Positions 16,542 through 25,550 of a stretch of DNA of 64,000 nucleotides are shown piece after piece. This DNA is from CAYNLK01 sp964398055 (GTDB taxonomy: Bacteria; Chloroflexota; Anaerolineae; 4572-78; J111), in the NCBI GenBank assembly GCA_964398055.1, contig CAYNLK010000011.1, positions 95,713 to 159,712 of the forward strand. The letters run 5' to 3'. The notes below the pieces were generated by a model. That model was not told the origin of the DNA. It saw only the letters and a list, made by a program, of their open reading frames with translations, and made no database searches. A program made the translations under genes and the position numbers. The stretch's first letter is position 1; the number at the start of each line of letters is the position of its first letter.

Positions 16542-17492
16542 TTACCCTCTGACTCGCGCTCCCGGCACGGGCACGGACGAGAGAATGTCTTGAATCACTT
16601 CGCGGGGGTCAACGTTTTTGATCCGGGCGGCCGGACTGATGATGAGGCGGTGAGCCAGGGTAGCTTCGGCCAGATATTTCACGTCATCGGGAATGATATA
16701 GTCCCGGCGACGGATCGCGGCCAGAGCCTGGCCAGTGCGATACAGGGCCAGGCTGCCTCGCGGGCTGACCCCCAGGTAGACATCCGGGTGGTTACGCGTG
16801 GCTGAACAGAGGCTGACAATGTAATCTTTGATCAAATCGTCGGCGTAGACCTCTTTGACCGCTTCCTGCGCTGCCAGCAACTCTTCTTGGCTGACCACCT
16901 GCTCCAGTTGGTTGATGGGGTGGATAAACTGCTGGGCGCCCAGAATGGCAATCTCATGGGTTTTGTCAGGATAGCCCATATGGATGCGCAACATGAAGCG
17001 GTCAAGTTGAGCCTCGGGTAGGGGAAACGTGCCTTCGTATTCAATGGGGTTCTGGGTGGCCAGCACCAGGAACGGTTTTTCCATCAGGTGGGTGCTGCCA
17101 TCCACCGTCACCTGCCGTTCGTCCATCGCTTCCAGGAGGGCGCTCTGGGTTTTGGGGGTGGCCCGGTTGATTTCATCGACCAGCACGATCTGGGCAAAGA
17201 CCGGGCCGGGCCGAAATTCGAACTCGTGGGTTTTCTGGTTGAACATCGACACGCCAGTCACGTCGCTGGGCAACATATCGGGTGTAAATTGAAGCCGCCG
17301 GAAAGAGCAGCCAATTGAACGGGCGACGGCCCGGGCCAGCATCGTTTTGCCGGTACCGGGTACATCTTCGATCAACACGTGCCCCTGGCAGAGCAGAGCC
17401 AACAGGGTCTCTTCGACGGGCTTGCGTTTGCCCATGATCACTTTTTCAACATTGCTGACAACTTTTTTGGCCAGATTTTCTACAACTTCCAT
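16542..17492 (-). CDS. MoxR-family AAA+ ATPase
   Basis: 316 residues, typical length. AAA_3-type ATPase with Walker A (EDVPGTGKTMLARAVARSI), Walker B (QIVLVDEINRATPKTQSALL), sensor 1 (LVLATQNPIEYEGTFPLPEA) and the arginine finger region EAQLDRFMLRIHMGYPD, followed by the C-terminal lid (LYRTGQALAAIRRRDYIIPD). MoxR proteins act as chaperones with a von Willebrand A or DUF58 partner, and that partner gene follows 145 nt downstream. The target is not known. ATG 17492 opens MEVVENLAKKVVSNVEKVIM. The only purine-rich stretch before it (AAAGG) is about 14 nt away. Confidence 0.92.
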   Translation of the reverse strand: MEVVENLAKKVVSNVEKVIMGKRKPVEETLLALLCQGHVLIEDVPGTGKTMLARAVARSIGCSFRRLQFTPDMLPSDVTGVSMFNQKTHEFEFRPGPVFAQIVLVDEINRATPKTQSALLEAMDERQVTVDGSTHLMEKPFLVLATQNPIEYEGTFPLPEAQLDRFMLRIHMGYPDKTHEIAILGAQQFIHPINQLEQVVSQEELLAAQEAVKEVYADDLIKDYIVSLCSATRNHPDVYLGVSPRGSLALYRTGQALAAIRRRDYIIPDDVKYLAEATLAHRLIISPAARIKNVDPREVIQDILSSVPVPGARVRG

Positions 17493-17612
17493 GGTTGGGG
17501 GAACACCTTTATGCGGAAAAGTGCGGTCATTATACCAGTTTATAGTAATGGATACAACGCTTTACCATAAATTCTACCCTGTGGCGTTGAAATGCACAAG
17601 CAAGTCAGTTCA

Positions 17613-17641
17613 TTGTCAGGGTGCAGACATTGTGTTACAAT
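17613..17641 (+). promoter_or_regulatory. Sigma-70-type promoter
   Basis: TTGTCA (17613-17618), a 17-nt spacer and TACAAT (17636-17641). Transcription should begin near 17648. Confidence 0.6.
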
Positions 17642-17647
17642 GGTTCA

Positions 17648-17788
17648 ATTAAACTCAAGGGTTTTTCATGCGGTAGGCTGCTGCCCAAACTTGGCCAGAT
17701 GAATTACCAGATAGTATGGTGTAACCAGTTTCAATCAATGACTGAACGTTGCAAGCGCGACCTCGCTGACAGGAGGCGTGCTTTTTTT
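17648..17788 (+). ncRNA. Candidate small RNA or attenuated leader of the SBP-kinase operon
   Basis: A promoter (17613-17641) and an intrinsic terminator (17755-17788) bracket about 140 nt with no credible reading frame. This would yield either an independent small RNA or a 5' leader that ends early unless a signal prevents it. The protein gene starts another 163 nt downstream. I do not recognise a known riboswitch class. The start coordinate is estimated from the promoter. Confidence 0.4.
17755..17788 (+). terminator. Intrinsic terminator upstream of the SBP-kinase operon
   Basis: GCGCGACCTC (17755-17764) pairs with GAGGCGTGC (17773-17781), leaving one bulged A and one wobble pair, followed at once by seven T residues (17782-17788). 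Confidence 0.6.
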
Positions 17789-17951
17789 CTAATGGCGTCC
17801 GTTTATTAGGGGGAGTTTTCTCCAAAAGTGTTTGAAACCAACCCGCTTATGCTCACGCAATACGTACCGTATTTCGCATTGCGTATTCCGTTTTAGTTGA
17901 GTACCATCATTGACTTTCCCAGAAAGCTCCAGGGGTTAAGGAGGTAAGCGT

Positions 17952-19274
17952 ATGAAACCAAAATATTCAACCATCTGGTGGCTAGTTGCCGTGGTGTTGG
18001 TTAGCCTGGTCATAGCCAGTTGTAATTCGATCCTGGCCCGCCCATCGGCCGCCGAACCTATCACCATCACTTTTTACAAGCGCGGTTACATAGCAGGGGG
18101 AACAGATATCACCTCGGCGACCAATGCCAAAGCCGTGGAGATGTTCGAGCAAAGGCATCCCGATATCAGGGTCAACATCGTGGGCGTCCCATGGACGCTT
18201 GAAGGAGACGCCCAGCTGCAAGCGGCGTTGGAGTCCGGTCAGGATATCAACGTATTTAGCGTCAACCCTGATGATCTGATTCGATTTGCCAGAGAAGGCA
18301 AAGTATCCAGCCTGGAGCCGTTTCTGACCGACGCAGACCGGGCCGATTTCTACGCCAGCGGGCTGCAAGCCGCCGCCGTAGATGGCCAGGTCTACGCCTG
18401 GCCCATTTGGGTCACCGCCTCGTCTATGTTTGCCAACAAAGCGCTGCTGGCCGAACGGGGCGTAGAGCTGCCCACCATAAAAGATCCCTGGAACTGGACT
18501 GAATTTGTAACCGCGGCTAAACAACTGACCTACCAAAAGCCCGACGGCCGGCCGGTTTATGGCTTCACCGTCTCGGCAGATTGGTGGACCTCCGGTTACT
18601 ACCCCATTTTTTATATTGACGGCGGGCGTATTCTCAGTCCCGACGGCCGGCGCTTTGTGCAAAATACCCCCGAAGCCTTATCCGGCCTGCAAAAAGTGGT
18701 CGATCTGGCCCAGGTGCATCAAGTTACCCCGCCCGACTTTGGCCGGCTAGACCAGGCCGAAGCCTGGGAGCAATTCAAGAACGGCGAAGTAGCGATGCTC
18801 ATCAGCACGCCGGCCTTCATTCGCCAATTAGAGGAGGAGAGCTTTCCCCTGGTTGTTTTGCCGCCGCCTACCGGCAAGCTGGGCAAAATCGTTACCACCG
18901 GCGGTTTTGGCATGTACGGCGTGTACAACGTGGCTGACCCCGCCAAACTCCGGGCTTCCCATGAATTTGCCAGATATATTACCGGCAGCCAGGTAGCCCA
19001 GGATGTGCCAGGCTACCAATTGGCGCCAAGCCTGCGCCGCAGCAACACCAGCTATGCCACCACCCCCAACCGCGAGATCATTGCCAAATTGGTGGAATTT
19101 GGCATCTACGAAGCGCAGGTGCCTCTCTCCGCCGAATTGAACTCCCGCTACACCGAAGCCCTGAAGGCCATTGTGACGGGACAAAAAACTCCTGAAGAAG
19201 CTATGGACGAAATTGCCCCTGCTTACCAGGCGGAATTGGATGCCTTCCACAACCAAGGACCAGGAGGACAATGA
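17952..19274 (+). CDS. Extracellular sugar-type solute-binding lipoprotein (family 1), kinase-linked
   Basis: 440 residues. Signal peptide with lipobox (LVIASC, Cys24), then a family-1 (MalE/UgpB-like) fold: ITFYKRGYIAGGTDITSATN, FEQRHPDIRVNIVGVPW, QAALESGQDINVFSVNPDDL, and WPIWVTASSMFANKALLAER. C-terminal lobe with ISTPAFIRQLEEESFPLVVL. Such proteins bind sugars outside the membrane, but no permease or ATPase gene is next to it. Instead its stop overlaps the hybrid kinase start (ATGA, 19271-19274), so the two are translated together. It probably presents a ligand to the kinase, which is inference. A GGAGG lies 7 nt before the ATG (AAGGAGGTAAGCGT). Confidence 0.88.
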   Translation: MKPKYSTIWWLVAVVLVSLVIASCNSILARPSAAEPITITFYKRGYIAGGTDITSATNAKAVEMFEQRHPDIRVNIVGVPWTLEGDAQLQAALESGQDINVFSVNPDDLIRFAREGKVSSLEPFLTDADRADFYASGLQAAAVDGQVYAWPIWVTASSMFANKALLAERGVELPTIKDPWNWTEFVTAAKQLTYQKPDGRPVYGFTVSADWWTSGYYPIFYIDGGRILSPDGRRFVQNTPEALSGLQKVVDLAQVHQVTPPDFGRLDQAEAWEQFKNGEVAMLISTPAFIRQLEEESFPLVVLPPPTGKLGKIVTTGGFGMYGVYNVADPAKLRASHEFARYITGSQVAQDVPGYQLAPSLRRSNTSYATTPNREIIAKLVEFGIYEAQVPLSAELNSRYTEALKAIVTGQKTPEEAMDEIAPAYQAELDAFHNQGPGGQ

Positions 19275-22200
19275 CCAGATCGCGGCTGCAAGCTTTTCAA
19301 GGCCCCCTGGCGCGCTGGTTGACCCTGAACTTTGTTCTGCTGGCCCTGGTAGCGGTCGGTATGGCAGTCGGCTCGGTTTGGGTGGTGCAATTTACCGAAA
19401 ACACGCTCGCCCAGGTTACGGCCCGCTCCGACACGGCCAGGTTGAGTACGCAGATTCGCTCAGAAAGCCTGGTTCTGACAGAACTGGTGCGTCGCCACAC
19501 CTTCGGGCTGACCAATGAGCCGGACCTGCGCCACGAGATTGCGGCCCAACAAGCCCGGCTCGATCGCCTGATTCAGCAGGTCATCAACTCAACCACGCCC
19601 GGTGATGTCGATGAAAGCATCGCTATCAGTCAAGTGCGCCAATATTTGATCGCCTTTGGTTCACAGGCTGATCGGGTGTTGGCCGCATTTGATCGGGAGG
19701 GGGAACTGGGGCCGGCCACCCAGAGTGAATTGATGGTTTTGGTGCAGAATTATCAAATCCCGCTGCTGCGAGCCATTCGTGATTTTGAGCAGTTTGAGGC
19801 GAGTCGGGTTGAAGTGGCTCGCCAGCAGGCGCGCCGGGTCATTCAAACAACGGTCAGCACTCTGACTGTTATTGCCGTGATCGTGTTGATGATGGCCATA
19901 GTGATGAGCCGCCAGATTCTGGCCCGTCTCATTGGGCCATTGGCTGAGGTGCAGACCGGTGTGGAGGCAATCCGGCACGGCAGAGTGGACAAACCCATCC
20001 AACTCGATCGGCAGGATGAAATTGGGCGGTTGGCCGGCGCGCTCAATACGATGTCGGCGGAGTTGCAGCGCTACCAGGAAGAATTGGAAAAGCTGGTTAA
20101 AGAACGCACAGCTGAACTGCGCCAGGAAATTAGCGAGCGTCGACTGGTTGAAGACAAATTGCGTCAATCTCAGGCGCTTTACCAGTCCATCGTCAGCGCC
20201 TCACCCGATGGGATTACCATCTTCAACCTGTCAGGGATAATCGAGTTTATCTCCCCGGCCGGTGTCAAAATGTTTGGCTATAGCGCCATCGAAGAAATCA
20301 CGGGGCGCTCGGTCCTGGATTTCATCTCGCCCAACGAGTCTGAACTGGTTGCAACTCGCTTGCGAGAGATGGCCCGGGGTGAGGTTTTGATGCCGATTGA
20401 ATACCGCGCCGTCAAAAAAGATGGCCAGGTATTTGATATCGAAGCCAATACCGAGGTCATTCGCGACGCCAACGGTCAACCCACCGCGGTCATTTCTATT
20501 ATCCGTGACATTACCGAGCGCAAGCAGGTGGAAGAGGCGTTGCGGGCCAGCGAAGAGAAATACCACCAACTATTTGAATTGGGATCAGACGCGATTTTTC
20601 TGATCGACAATGAGACCGGCCAGATTCTGGAAGTCAACGCCGCCGCGTCGACTATGTATGGCTATAGCCGGGACGAGTTGTTGCAAAAGCGAAACGTGGA
20701 CCTTTCGGCCGAGCCGGATAAAACCCGGCAGGCTATGCAGAATTACCAGACGAGTATCCCCATCCGTTTCCATCGCAAGAAAGATGGCGCGGCCTTGCCG
20801 GTTGAAATCACGGCGAGTCACTTCACCTGGCGGGGACGGCCGGTGCACATCGCCGCCATTCGCGATATCACCGAACGCGTGCAAGCTGACGAGACGCTCC
20901 ACCAGGCCAAGGATGCCGCCGAAGTGGCCAACCGGGCCAAGAGTGCGTTCTTGGCCAATATGAGCCATGAACTGCGCACCCCGCTCAATGCCATTCTCGG
21001 CTTTGCCCAACTGATGGCCCGTAGCCCCGCCTTACCCCCTGAACATCGCGACAATCTGGACATCATCACCACCAGCGGTGAACACCTGTTGACCCTGATC
21101 AACCAGGTGCTCGACCTTTCCAAAATCGAGGCCGGGCGGATGGCCCCGGATAAGAGAGAATTTGACCTGTACCGGCTGTTGGCCGATCTTGAAAGTATGT
21201 TCCAACTTCGCGCCGCCGACAAGGGTCTACGCTTAATATTTGACCGTTTACCGGATGTGCCCCAATACATTTATACGGATGAAGTCAGGCTGCGGCAGAT
21301 ATTGATTAATTTGCTCAACAATGCCATTAAGTTTACTGAAGTGGGCAGGGTGACGGTACGAGTGGGGATTAACAGACAGGCATCAGTCTGCCAGCTTCAT
21401 TTTTCCATCAGCGATACCGGTCCCGGCATTGCAGCCGACGAGTTAGCGAGCCTGTTTGAACCCTTTACCCAAACTCAAACCGGCCAATGGGTCCAGGAGA
21501 GCACCGGCCTGGGCTTGAGTATTAGCCAAAAGTTCGTACAATTACTGGGCGGTCAGATTTCGGTTGAGAGCGTCGTGGGGCAAGGTTCAACTTTTAAGTT
21601 CTTTATTCAAGTGGACGTGGTTGAAGCGGTCCAGGCAGCCGGTCCGATATTCCGGCGGGTGATCGGGGTTGAGCCCAATCAGCCCCGTTATCGGCTGCTG
21701 GTGGTTGACAATTCGGCCAGCAATCGTCGCTTGTTGGTCAATCTGTTAACCGCGGTTGACCCTGCCCAACACATTCTTGAAATCCAGGAAGCCGGCAATG
21801 GTCTGGAAGCAGTGAAAATTTGGCAAGAGTGGCAACCTTACCTAATTTGGATGGATCTCCGCATGCCAGGGCTGGATGGCTACCAGGCCGCCCAACAGAT
21901 CAAAGCGACCGCGCCGGGTCAGGCTACCACCATCATTGCCCTGACTGCCAGCGCCTTTGAGGAGGAACGGGGACTGGTCCTGGCGGCAGGTTTTGATGAC
22001 TTGGTGCGCAAACCATTCCGGGAAGCAGAAATTTTTGAGATGTTGACCAGGCATCTGGGGCTCCGCTTTATTTACGCAGAAGCAGGAGCGGATAACCAGG
22101 TATCATACCTTGATCAAGAATTCGACATCCAGGCCTGGCAAGCCTTGCCGGGTGAGCTGCTGGCCAGGTTAGAAGAGGCAGTTACCCGGATCAATGTGGA

Positions 22201-22339
22201 TGCAGTGAATAGATTGATAGATCAAATCCACCTTCATGATGCCGCAGTGAGTAAAGCTTTGACTGCATTGACGAATGATTTTAAGTTTGGGGTGATTCTG
22301 ACCTTAATCCAGGCAGCAAAGGAGAGCACCAATGAGTGA
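19271..22339 (+). CDS. Hybrid sensor histidine kinase (HAMP-PAS-PAS-HisKA-HATPase-REC)
   Basis: 1022 residues. Two membrane segments (about 16-40 and 200-220) flank an extracellular helical sensor of about 160 residues. Then HAMP (LARLIGPLAEVQTGVEAIRH), a coiled coil, two PAS domains (SIVSASPDGITIFNLSG; LFELGSDAIFLIDNETG), HisKA with the phosphorylated His in FLANMSHELRTPLNAILGFA, HATPase N and G boxes (LINLLNNAIKFTE, SDTGPGIAADE, STGLGLSISQK), and a receiver with Asp in IWMDLRMPGLDGYQA and Lys in VRKPFREAE. The receiver's acidic pair is VVDN rather than the usual DD. The C-terminal 70 residues are helical but lack a clear Hpt His. It overlaps both neighbours and probably phosphorylates the regulator that follows. 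Confidence 0.93.
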   Translation: MTRSRLQAFQGPLARWLTLNFVLLALVAVGMAVGSVWVVQFTENTLAQVTARSDTARLSTQIRSESLVLTELVRRHTFGLTNEPDLRHEIAAQQARLDRLIQQVINSTTPGDVDESIAISQVRQYLIAFGSQADRVLAAFDREGELGPATQSELMVLVQNYQIPLLRAIRDFEQFEASRVEVARQQARRVIQTTVSTLTVIAVIVLMMAIVMSRQILARLIGPLAEVQTGVEAIRHGRVDKPIQLDRQDEIGRLAGALNTMSAELQRYQEELEKLVKERTAELRQEISERRLVEDKLRQSQALYQSIVSASPDGITIFNLSGIIEFISPAGVKMFGYSAIEEITGRSVLDFISPNESELVATRLREMARGEVLMPIEYRAVKKDGQVFDIEANTEVIRDANGQPTAVISIIRDITERKQVEEALRASEEKYHQLFELGSDAIFLIDNETGQILEVNAAASTMYGYSRDELLQKRNVDLSAEPDKTRQAMQNYQTSIPIRFHRKKDGAALPVEITASHFTWRGRPVHIAAIRDITERVQADETLHQAKDAAEVANRAKSAFLANMSHELRTPLNAILGFAQLMARSPALPPEHRDNLDIITTSGEHLLTLINQVLDLSKIEAGRMAPDKREFDLYRLLADLESMFQLRAADKGLRLIFDRLPDVPQYIYTDEVRLRQILINLLNNAIKFTEVGRVTVRVGINRQASVCQLHFSISDTGPGIAADELASLFEPFTQTQTGQWVQESTGLGLSISQKFVQLLGGQISVESVVGQGSTFKFFIQVDVVEAVQAAGPIFRRVIGVEPNQPRYRLLVVDNSASNRRLLVNLLTAVDPAQHILEIQEAGNGLEAVKIWQEWQPYLIWMDLRMPGLDGYQAAQQIKATAPGQATTIIALTASAFEEERGLVLAAGFDDLVRKPFREAEIFEMLTRHLGLRFIYAEAGADNQVSYLDQEFDIQAWQALPGELLARLEEAVTRINVDAVNRLIDQIHLHDAAVSKALTALTNDFKFGVILTLIQAAKESTNE

Positions 22340-23015
22340 TCACCAGGCGAACGCAGCCCGCGCTGATATTCTGGTTGTGGATGATACTCCGGCTAACTTG
22401 CGGCTTTTAGCCAGCATCCTGACCGAACAAGGTTATAAAATTCGACCGGCCTCAAATGGCCAGATAGCCCTGCTGGCGGCGCAGGCCCAACCACCCGATT
22501 TGATCCTGCTCGATATTATGATGCCGGAAATGGATGGCTATCAAGTTTGCCGGATCTTGAAAGCGGATGAGCGAACTCACGATATTCCGGTCATTTTTAT
22601 CAGCGCCCTGGATGAAACCCTCGATAAAGTCACTGCCTTTTTGATCGGGGGCGTCGATTACATTACCAAACCGTTTCAAGTGGAAGAGGTCCTGGCCCGG
22701 GTTGAAACCCACCTGACCCTCAGTAGATTGCAAAAAGAATTGCAGCTCAAAAATCAAATACTGGCCCAGCAAAATCTAGAGTTGCAGCAGCACAATGCCG
22801 CGTTACAAGAGGCTTTGGCCACCATCAAAACCCTGAGCGGGATTGTCCCCATTTGCGCCTGGTGCAGCCGGAAGATTCAGGATGAGCAAGGCCAGTGGGT
22901 CAGGTTGGAAACCTATTTGGAAACACACTCCGAGGCCGCCTTTACCCACGGCATGTGTCCGGATTGCAAACAGAAACTTGAGGCTGAGATGGACTCGCTG
23001 AGAAAACAGATTTGA
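22332..23015 (+). CDS. Response regulator with C-terminal Cys-rich motif
   Basis: 227 residues. The receiver domain (about 10-125) has the acidic pair in ILVVDDTPANLRLLASIL, the phosphorylated Asp in LILLDIMMPEMDGYQVCRIL, Thr/Ser in VIFISALDET and Lys in YITKPFQVEEV. A coiled coil (about 130-165) leads to a short C-terminal module with PICAWCSRKIQDEQGQW and HGMCPDCKQKLEAEMD, four Cys arranged like a zinc knuckle. No DNA-binding or cyclase domain is present, so output is probably by protein contact. Its start overlaps the kinase gene by 8 nt. GGAG lies 8 nt before the ATG inside the kinase gene. Confidence 0.9.
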   Translation: MSDHQANAARADILVVDDTPANLRLLASILTEQGYKIRPASNGQIALLAAQAQPPDLILLDIMMPEMDGYQVCRILKADERTHDIPVIFISALDETLDKVTAFLIGGVDYITKPFQVEEVLARVETHLTLSRLQKELQLKNQILAQQNLELQQHNAALQEALATIKTLSGIVPICAWCSRKIQDEQGQWVRLETYLETHSEAAFTHGMCPDCKQKLEAEMDSLRKQI

Positions 23016-23032
23016 ACAGCGAGCTTTACATT

Positions 23033-23060
23033 TTGCATCTCATTGCCCTTATGCTACCAT
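23033..23060 (+). promoter_or_regulatory. Possible promoter of the deacetylase-like gene
   Basis: TTGCAT (23033-23038), a 16-nt spacer and TACCAT (23055-23060), about 55 nt before ATG 23117. Confidence 0.4.
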
Positions 23061-23116
23061 ACCCGTTTGTCAGGCCAGCCGGATCAACCAAATTCTCGGA
23101 TTTTGGATAATGCCTT

Positions 23117-24142
23117 ATGCCAACAGGTTATGTTTTTGACGAAATTTTTACCAAACACAACCTCTCAGGGCACCCTGAAAATGCCCGCCGCTTGACCGCA
23201 GTAATGGATTATCTGGCCGCCGCCAACCTGTTGCCGGCGCTCATACCGCTGCCCGTCCGGCCGGCCAGCCGGGAGGAGCTGCTGCGCTGCCATCATCCCC
23301 GCCATCTGCAACTGGTCGAAGAGACCAGCCGGGGCGGCGGCGGGATGCTGGACCCCGATACCTACACCAATGAATTCTCCTATGAGGCGGCCGTCAAGGC
23401 GGTTGGCGGATTGATCGATCTGGTCGCAGCGGTGTTGGCCGACAAACTGGACAATGGCTTTGCTTTGGTCCGGCCGCCCGGTCACCATGCCACCTACAGC
23501 CAGGCGATGGGCTTTTGCCTGTTGGCCAACGTGGCCCTGGCTGCGCGCGCCGCCCGTTTTGATTATGGATTGGAACGGGTGGCCATCATCGACTTTGACG
23601 TCCACCACGGCAACGGCACCCAGGCTATCCTGGACGAAGACCCCTCAATCCTGTTTGTCTCCAGCCACCAATATCCCTACTACCCCGGTACGGGCGCTTT
23701 GAGCGAGATCGGTCGAGGTGAAGCCAGAGGCACCAAAGTCAACCTGCCGCTAAAACCTTATGTGGGCGATGCCGGCTTTCAGCAACTCTATGGCGAGGTG
23801 GTCTTCCCCCTGCTGCGCCGATTTCAACCGGAATTGATCCTGGTTTCGGCCGGTTTTGACGCCCATTGGGATGATCCACTGGCCAGCCTGGGCTTGAGCC
23901 TGACCGGCTATCACTGGCTGGCTCGCAGCCTGGTCGATCTGGCCGGCGAATTATGTGCGGGCCGGATTGTCTTTACCCTGGAGGGTGGCTATAATCTCCA
24001 GGTCCTGGCGCCCGGCGTGGGCAATGTGTTCAGAGTGCTGTTGGGCCAGGCCGAGTTGGACGACCCATTGGGGCTGTCGCCGTGGCCGGAGCCGGATGTG
24101 GTCGGTCTGCTGGCCGAACTGAAACGCAGCCATAATCTCTAA
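23117..24142 (+). CDS. Histone deacetylase-superfamily amidohydrolase
   Basis: 341 residues, usual size for bacterial AcuC/HDAC-like enzymes. Zinc-dependent hydrolase that removes acyl groups from amines such as acetyl-lysine or acetylpolyamines. Catalytic and zinc residues are all visible: the His pair in LVRPPGHHATYSQAMGFCLL, zinc Asp and His in IIDFDVHHGNGTQ, zinc Asp in VSAGFDAHWDDPLASLGL, and the catalytic Tyr in TLEGGYNLQVLAPG. N-terminal HNLSGHPENARRL is typical of the polyamine/acetoin-utilisation branch. The substrate cannot be fixed. It is transcribed on its own, after the two-component genes. Confidence 0.92.
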   Translation: MPTGYVFDEIFTKHNLSGHPENARRLTAVMDYLAAANLLPALIPLPVRPASREELLRCHHPRHLQLVEETSRGGGGMLDPDTYTNEFSYEAAVKAVGGLIDLVAAVLADKLDNGFALVRPPGHHATYSQAMGFCLLANVALAARAARFDYGLERVAIIDFDVHHGNGTQAILDEDPSILFVSSHQYPYYPGTGALSEIGRGEARGTKVNLPLKPYVGDAGFQQLYGEVVFPLLRRFQPELILVSAGFDAHWDDPLASLGLSLTGYHWLARSLVDLAGELCAGRIVFTLEGGYNLQVLAPGVGNVFRVLLGQAELDDPLGLSPWPEPDVVGLLAELKRSHNL

Positions 24143-24213
24143 GCCGTTTAGACGTCAGAATCATCCTTACCCTTGCCTGGAGCAGAGAAAGGCCCGCCCA
24201 CTTAAAAACCCTT

Positions 24214-25419
24214 ATGCAGCCACAGCGAATCCCCCCTTCGCCGCTGTCTGCTGACGCGGCCATTATCATCGGTGCTTCAGTTATTATCGCCTTGCTGCTG
24301 GTTGGCCGGGCTATCTCATGGTTGGCCCTGACCAGCCCGGTCGATGTGCCAACGCCGGTGGCCGTTGACTTTACGCCGGAGGTCAAGTTGACGCCGGTTG
24401 CAACCGTTACGGCAACTCCAACTGCCCCAACCTCAACCCCAACTGCCACCCCAACGCCAACGGATACGCCGACCCCAACCGTCACCCCGACTCCCACGCT
24501 CGACCTGGCCCGCTGCAACGCGGCCGGCTGTGGCCTGGCCGCGGCGCCGCTGCCCACGGTTGAGTACGAATTCAACTTGTTTATCCGCTCAAAGCCGCCG
24601 GTTCGCCGGACCGATTGCCCTGACTGTCCCCAGAATGAGCGGCTGACTCCCCGGCAAATCGAGGCGCTCCTGGCGGCCGACCCGGCTACCCTGGCCCGCT
24701 TGCGCGCCATTGCCCTGTCCCAGCAAACGTATCAAATTGCCCCGGGCATCGTCTACATTGTTTTTGACCGGGTCCATCACGTCGTGGTCGATCTGGAAGA
24801 GCCGGGCTACATTATGCGCAATATCATCCCGCATAGTTCCGAGCGGGGAACGCTCATTACCCCCTCCTATTGCCTATCGCCCAACTCGCTCCTGGTCACT
24901 GATGCCGATTATCACGGCCTGAACGGCAGCAACAAAACCGAAACCGGCCGGGACATATTTTTCCATTTGGGCCGAGCGGCCCTGTTTCAACGGGCTGGCC
25001 GCTTTGATATCGACGTCATTCGGGAGCGGGCGGATTACGACCCCGTCACTATCTCCTGGGGCGGCGGGCCGATCTTTTTGTGGGATGGGGCATACAATTA
25101 TAACCCGGAGCAGGAGTGGTTCGAACCGAAGGAACTGGACTATTATCGCGATACCCGCTGGGCTAAGGTAACGGTGGCCCTATCAAAGGATCGCAAATAT
25201 CTCTTTGTTAGCGCGTCTTACGGCCTGACTCTTCAGGAGCACGCCGAAAATATCATCAAGCTGGGGCAAAAATGGGGCATCGAGGTTGACCGGGCTATGC
25301 GCTTTGATGGCGGCGAAAGCGCCTATTTCGCCATTCGCCTGGGCAACCACCTGGTGCCGGTGTTTGACATCCCGGAGCCGTTGATTGTCAACTGCCTGGC
25401 CATTGAAAAAGCGCCGTAG
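24214..25419 (+). CDS. Membrane-anchored phosphodiester glycosidase (NAGPA-like) family protein
   Basis: 401 residues. One N-terminal membrane segment (about 14-34), then a Thr/Pro linker of TPTATPTPTDTPTPT type (about 68-93), then a phosphodiester glycosidase domain. The last region shows the family pattern: GGGPIFLWDGAYNYNP, VTVALSKDRKYLFVSASYGL, and MRFDGGESAYFAIRLGN, where FDGG(E)S corresponds to the DGGGS-type active-site motif. Relatives remove N-acetylglucosamine-phosphodiester caps or act on wall polymers. The anchor places it outside the membrane. There is no clear Shine-Dalgarno before ATG 24214. Confidence 0.8.
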   Translation: MQPQRIPPSPLSADAAIIIGASVIIALLLVGRAISWLALTSPVDVPTPVAVDFTPEVKLTPVATVTATPTAPTSTPTATPTPTDTPTPTVTPTPTLDLARCNAAGCGLAAAPLPTVEYEFNLFIRSKPPVRRTDCPDCPQNERLTPRQIEALLAADPATLARLRAIALSQQTYQIAPGIVYIVFDRVHHVVVDLEEPGYIMRNIIPHSSERGTLITPSYCLSPNSLLVTDADYHGLNGSNKTETGRDIFFHLGRAALFQRAGRFDIDVIRERADYDPVTISWGGGPIFLWDGAYNYNPEQEWFEPKELDYYRDTRWAKVTVALSKDRKYLFVSASYGLTLQEHAENIIKLGQKWGIEVDRAMRFDGGESAYFAIRLGNHLVPVFDIPEPLIVNCLAIEKAP

Positions 25420-25454
25420 CTTACGGCAGTCACCCAATATCCGGTCTTGGTTTA

Positions 25455-25520
25455 TTACCTGCAACCTTGCTACCTGGAACCTGCTACCTGCTACTTGCTA
25501 CCTGCAACCCTGTCACTGTC
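25455..25520. repeat. CCTGCTACCTGCTACTTG word repeat, second copy
   Basis: Degenerate tandem copies of the same word seen at 8165-8283, ending at CCTGCAACCCTGTCACTGTC. It fills half of the 131-nt gap before the xylulokinase gene. Confidence 0.8.
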
Positions 25521-25550
25521 CATATGATCCTTATTCACAAACTTTAACCG

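Larger units (their letters stand above)
17493..17951. other. 459-nt gap holding a promoter, a terminated short transcript and a word repeat
   Basis: No protein gene seen. The gap holds the promoter at 17613-17641, the terminator at 17755-17788 and an ACGCAATACG-type repeat at 17854-17890. About 160 nt remain between the terminator and the solute-binding gene start. Confidence 0.6.

Noticed and set aside
24030..24710. Minus-strand frame with a VGVGVTVGVGV-type repeat
   Set aside because: It is the antisense of the Thr/Pro linker of the phosphodiester glycosidase gene, and the repetitive protein is a by-product.
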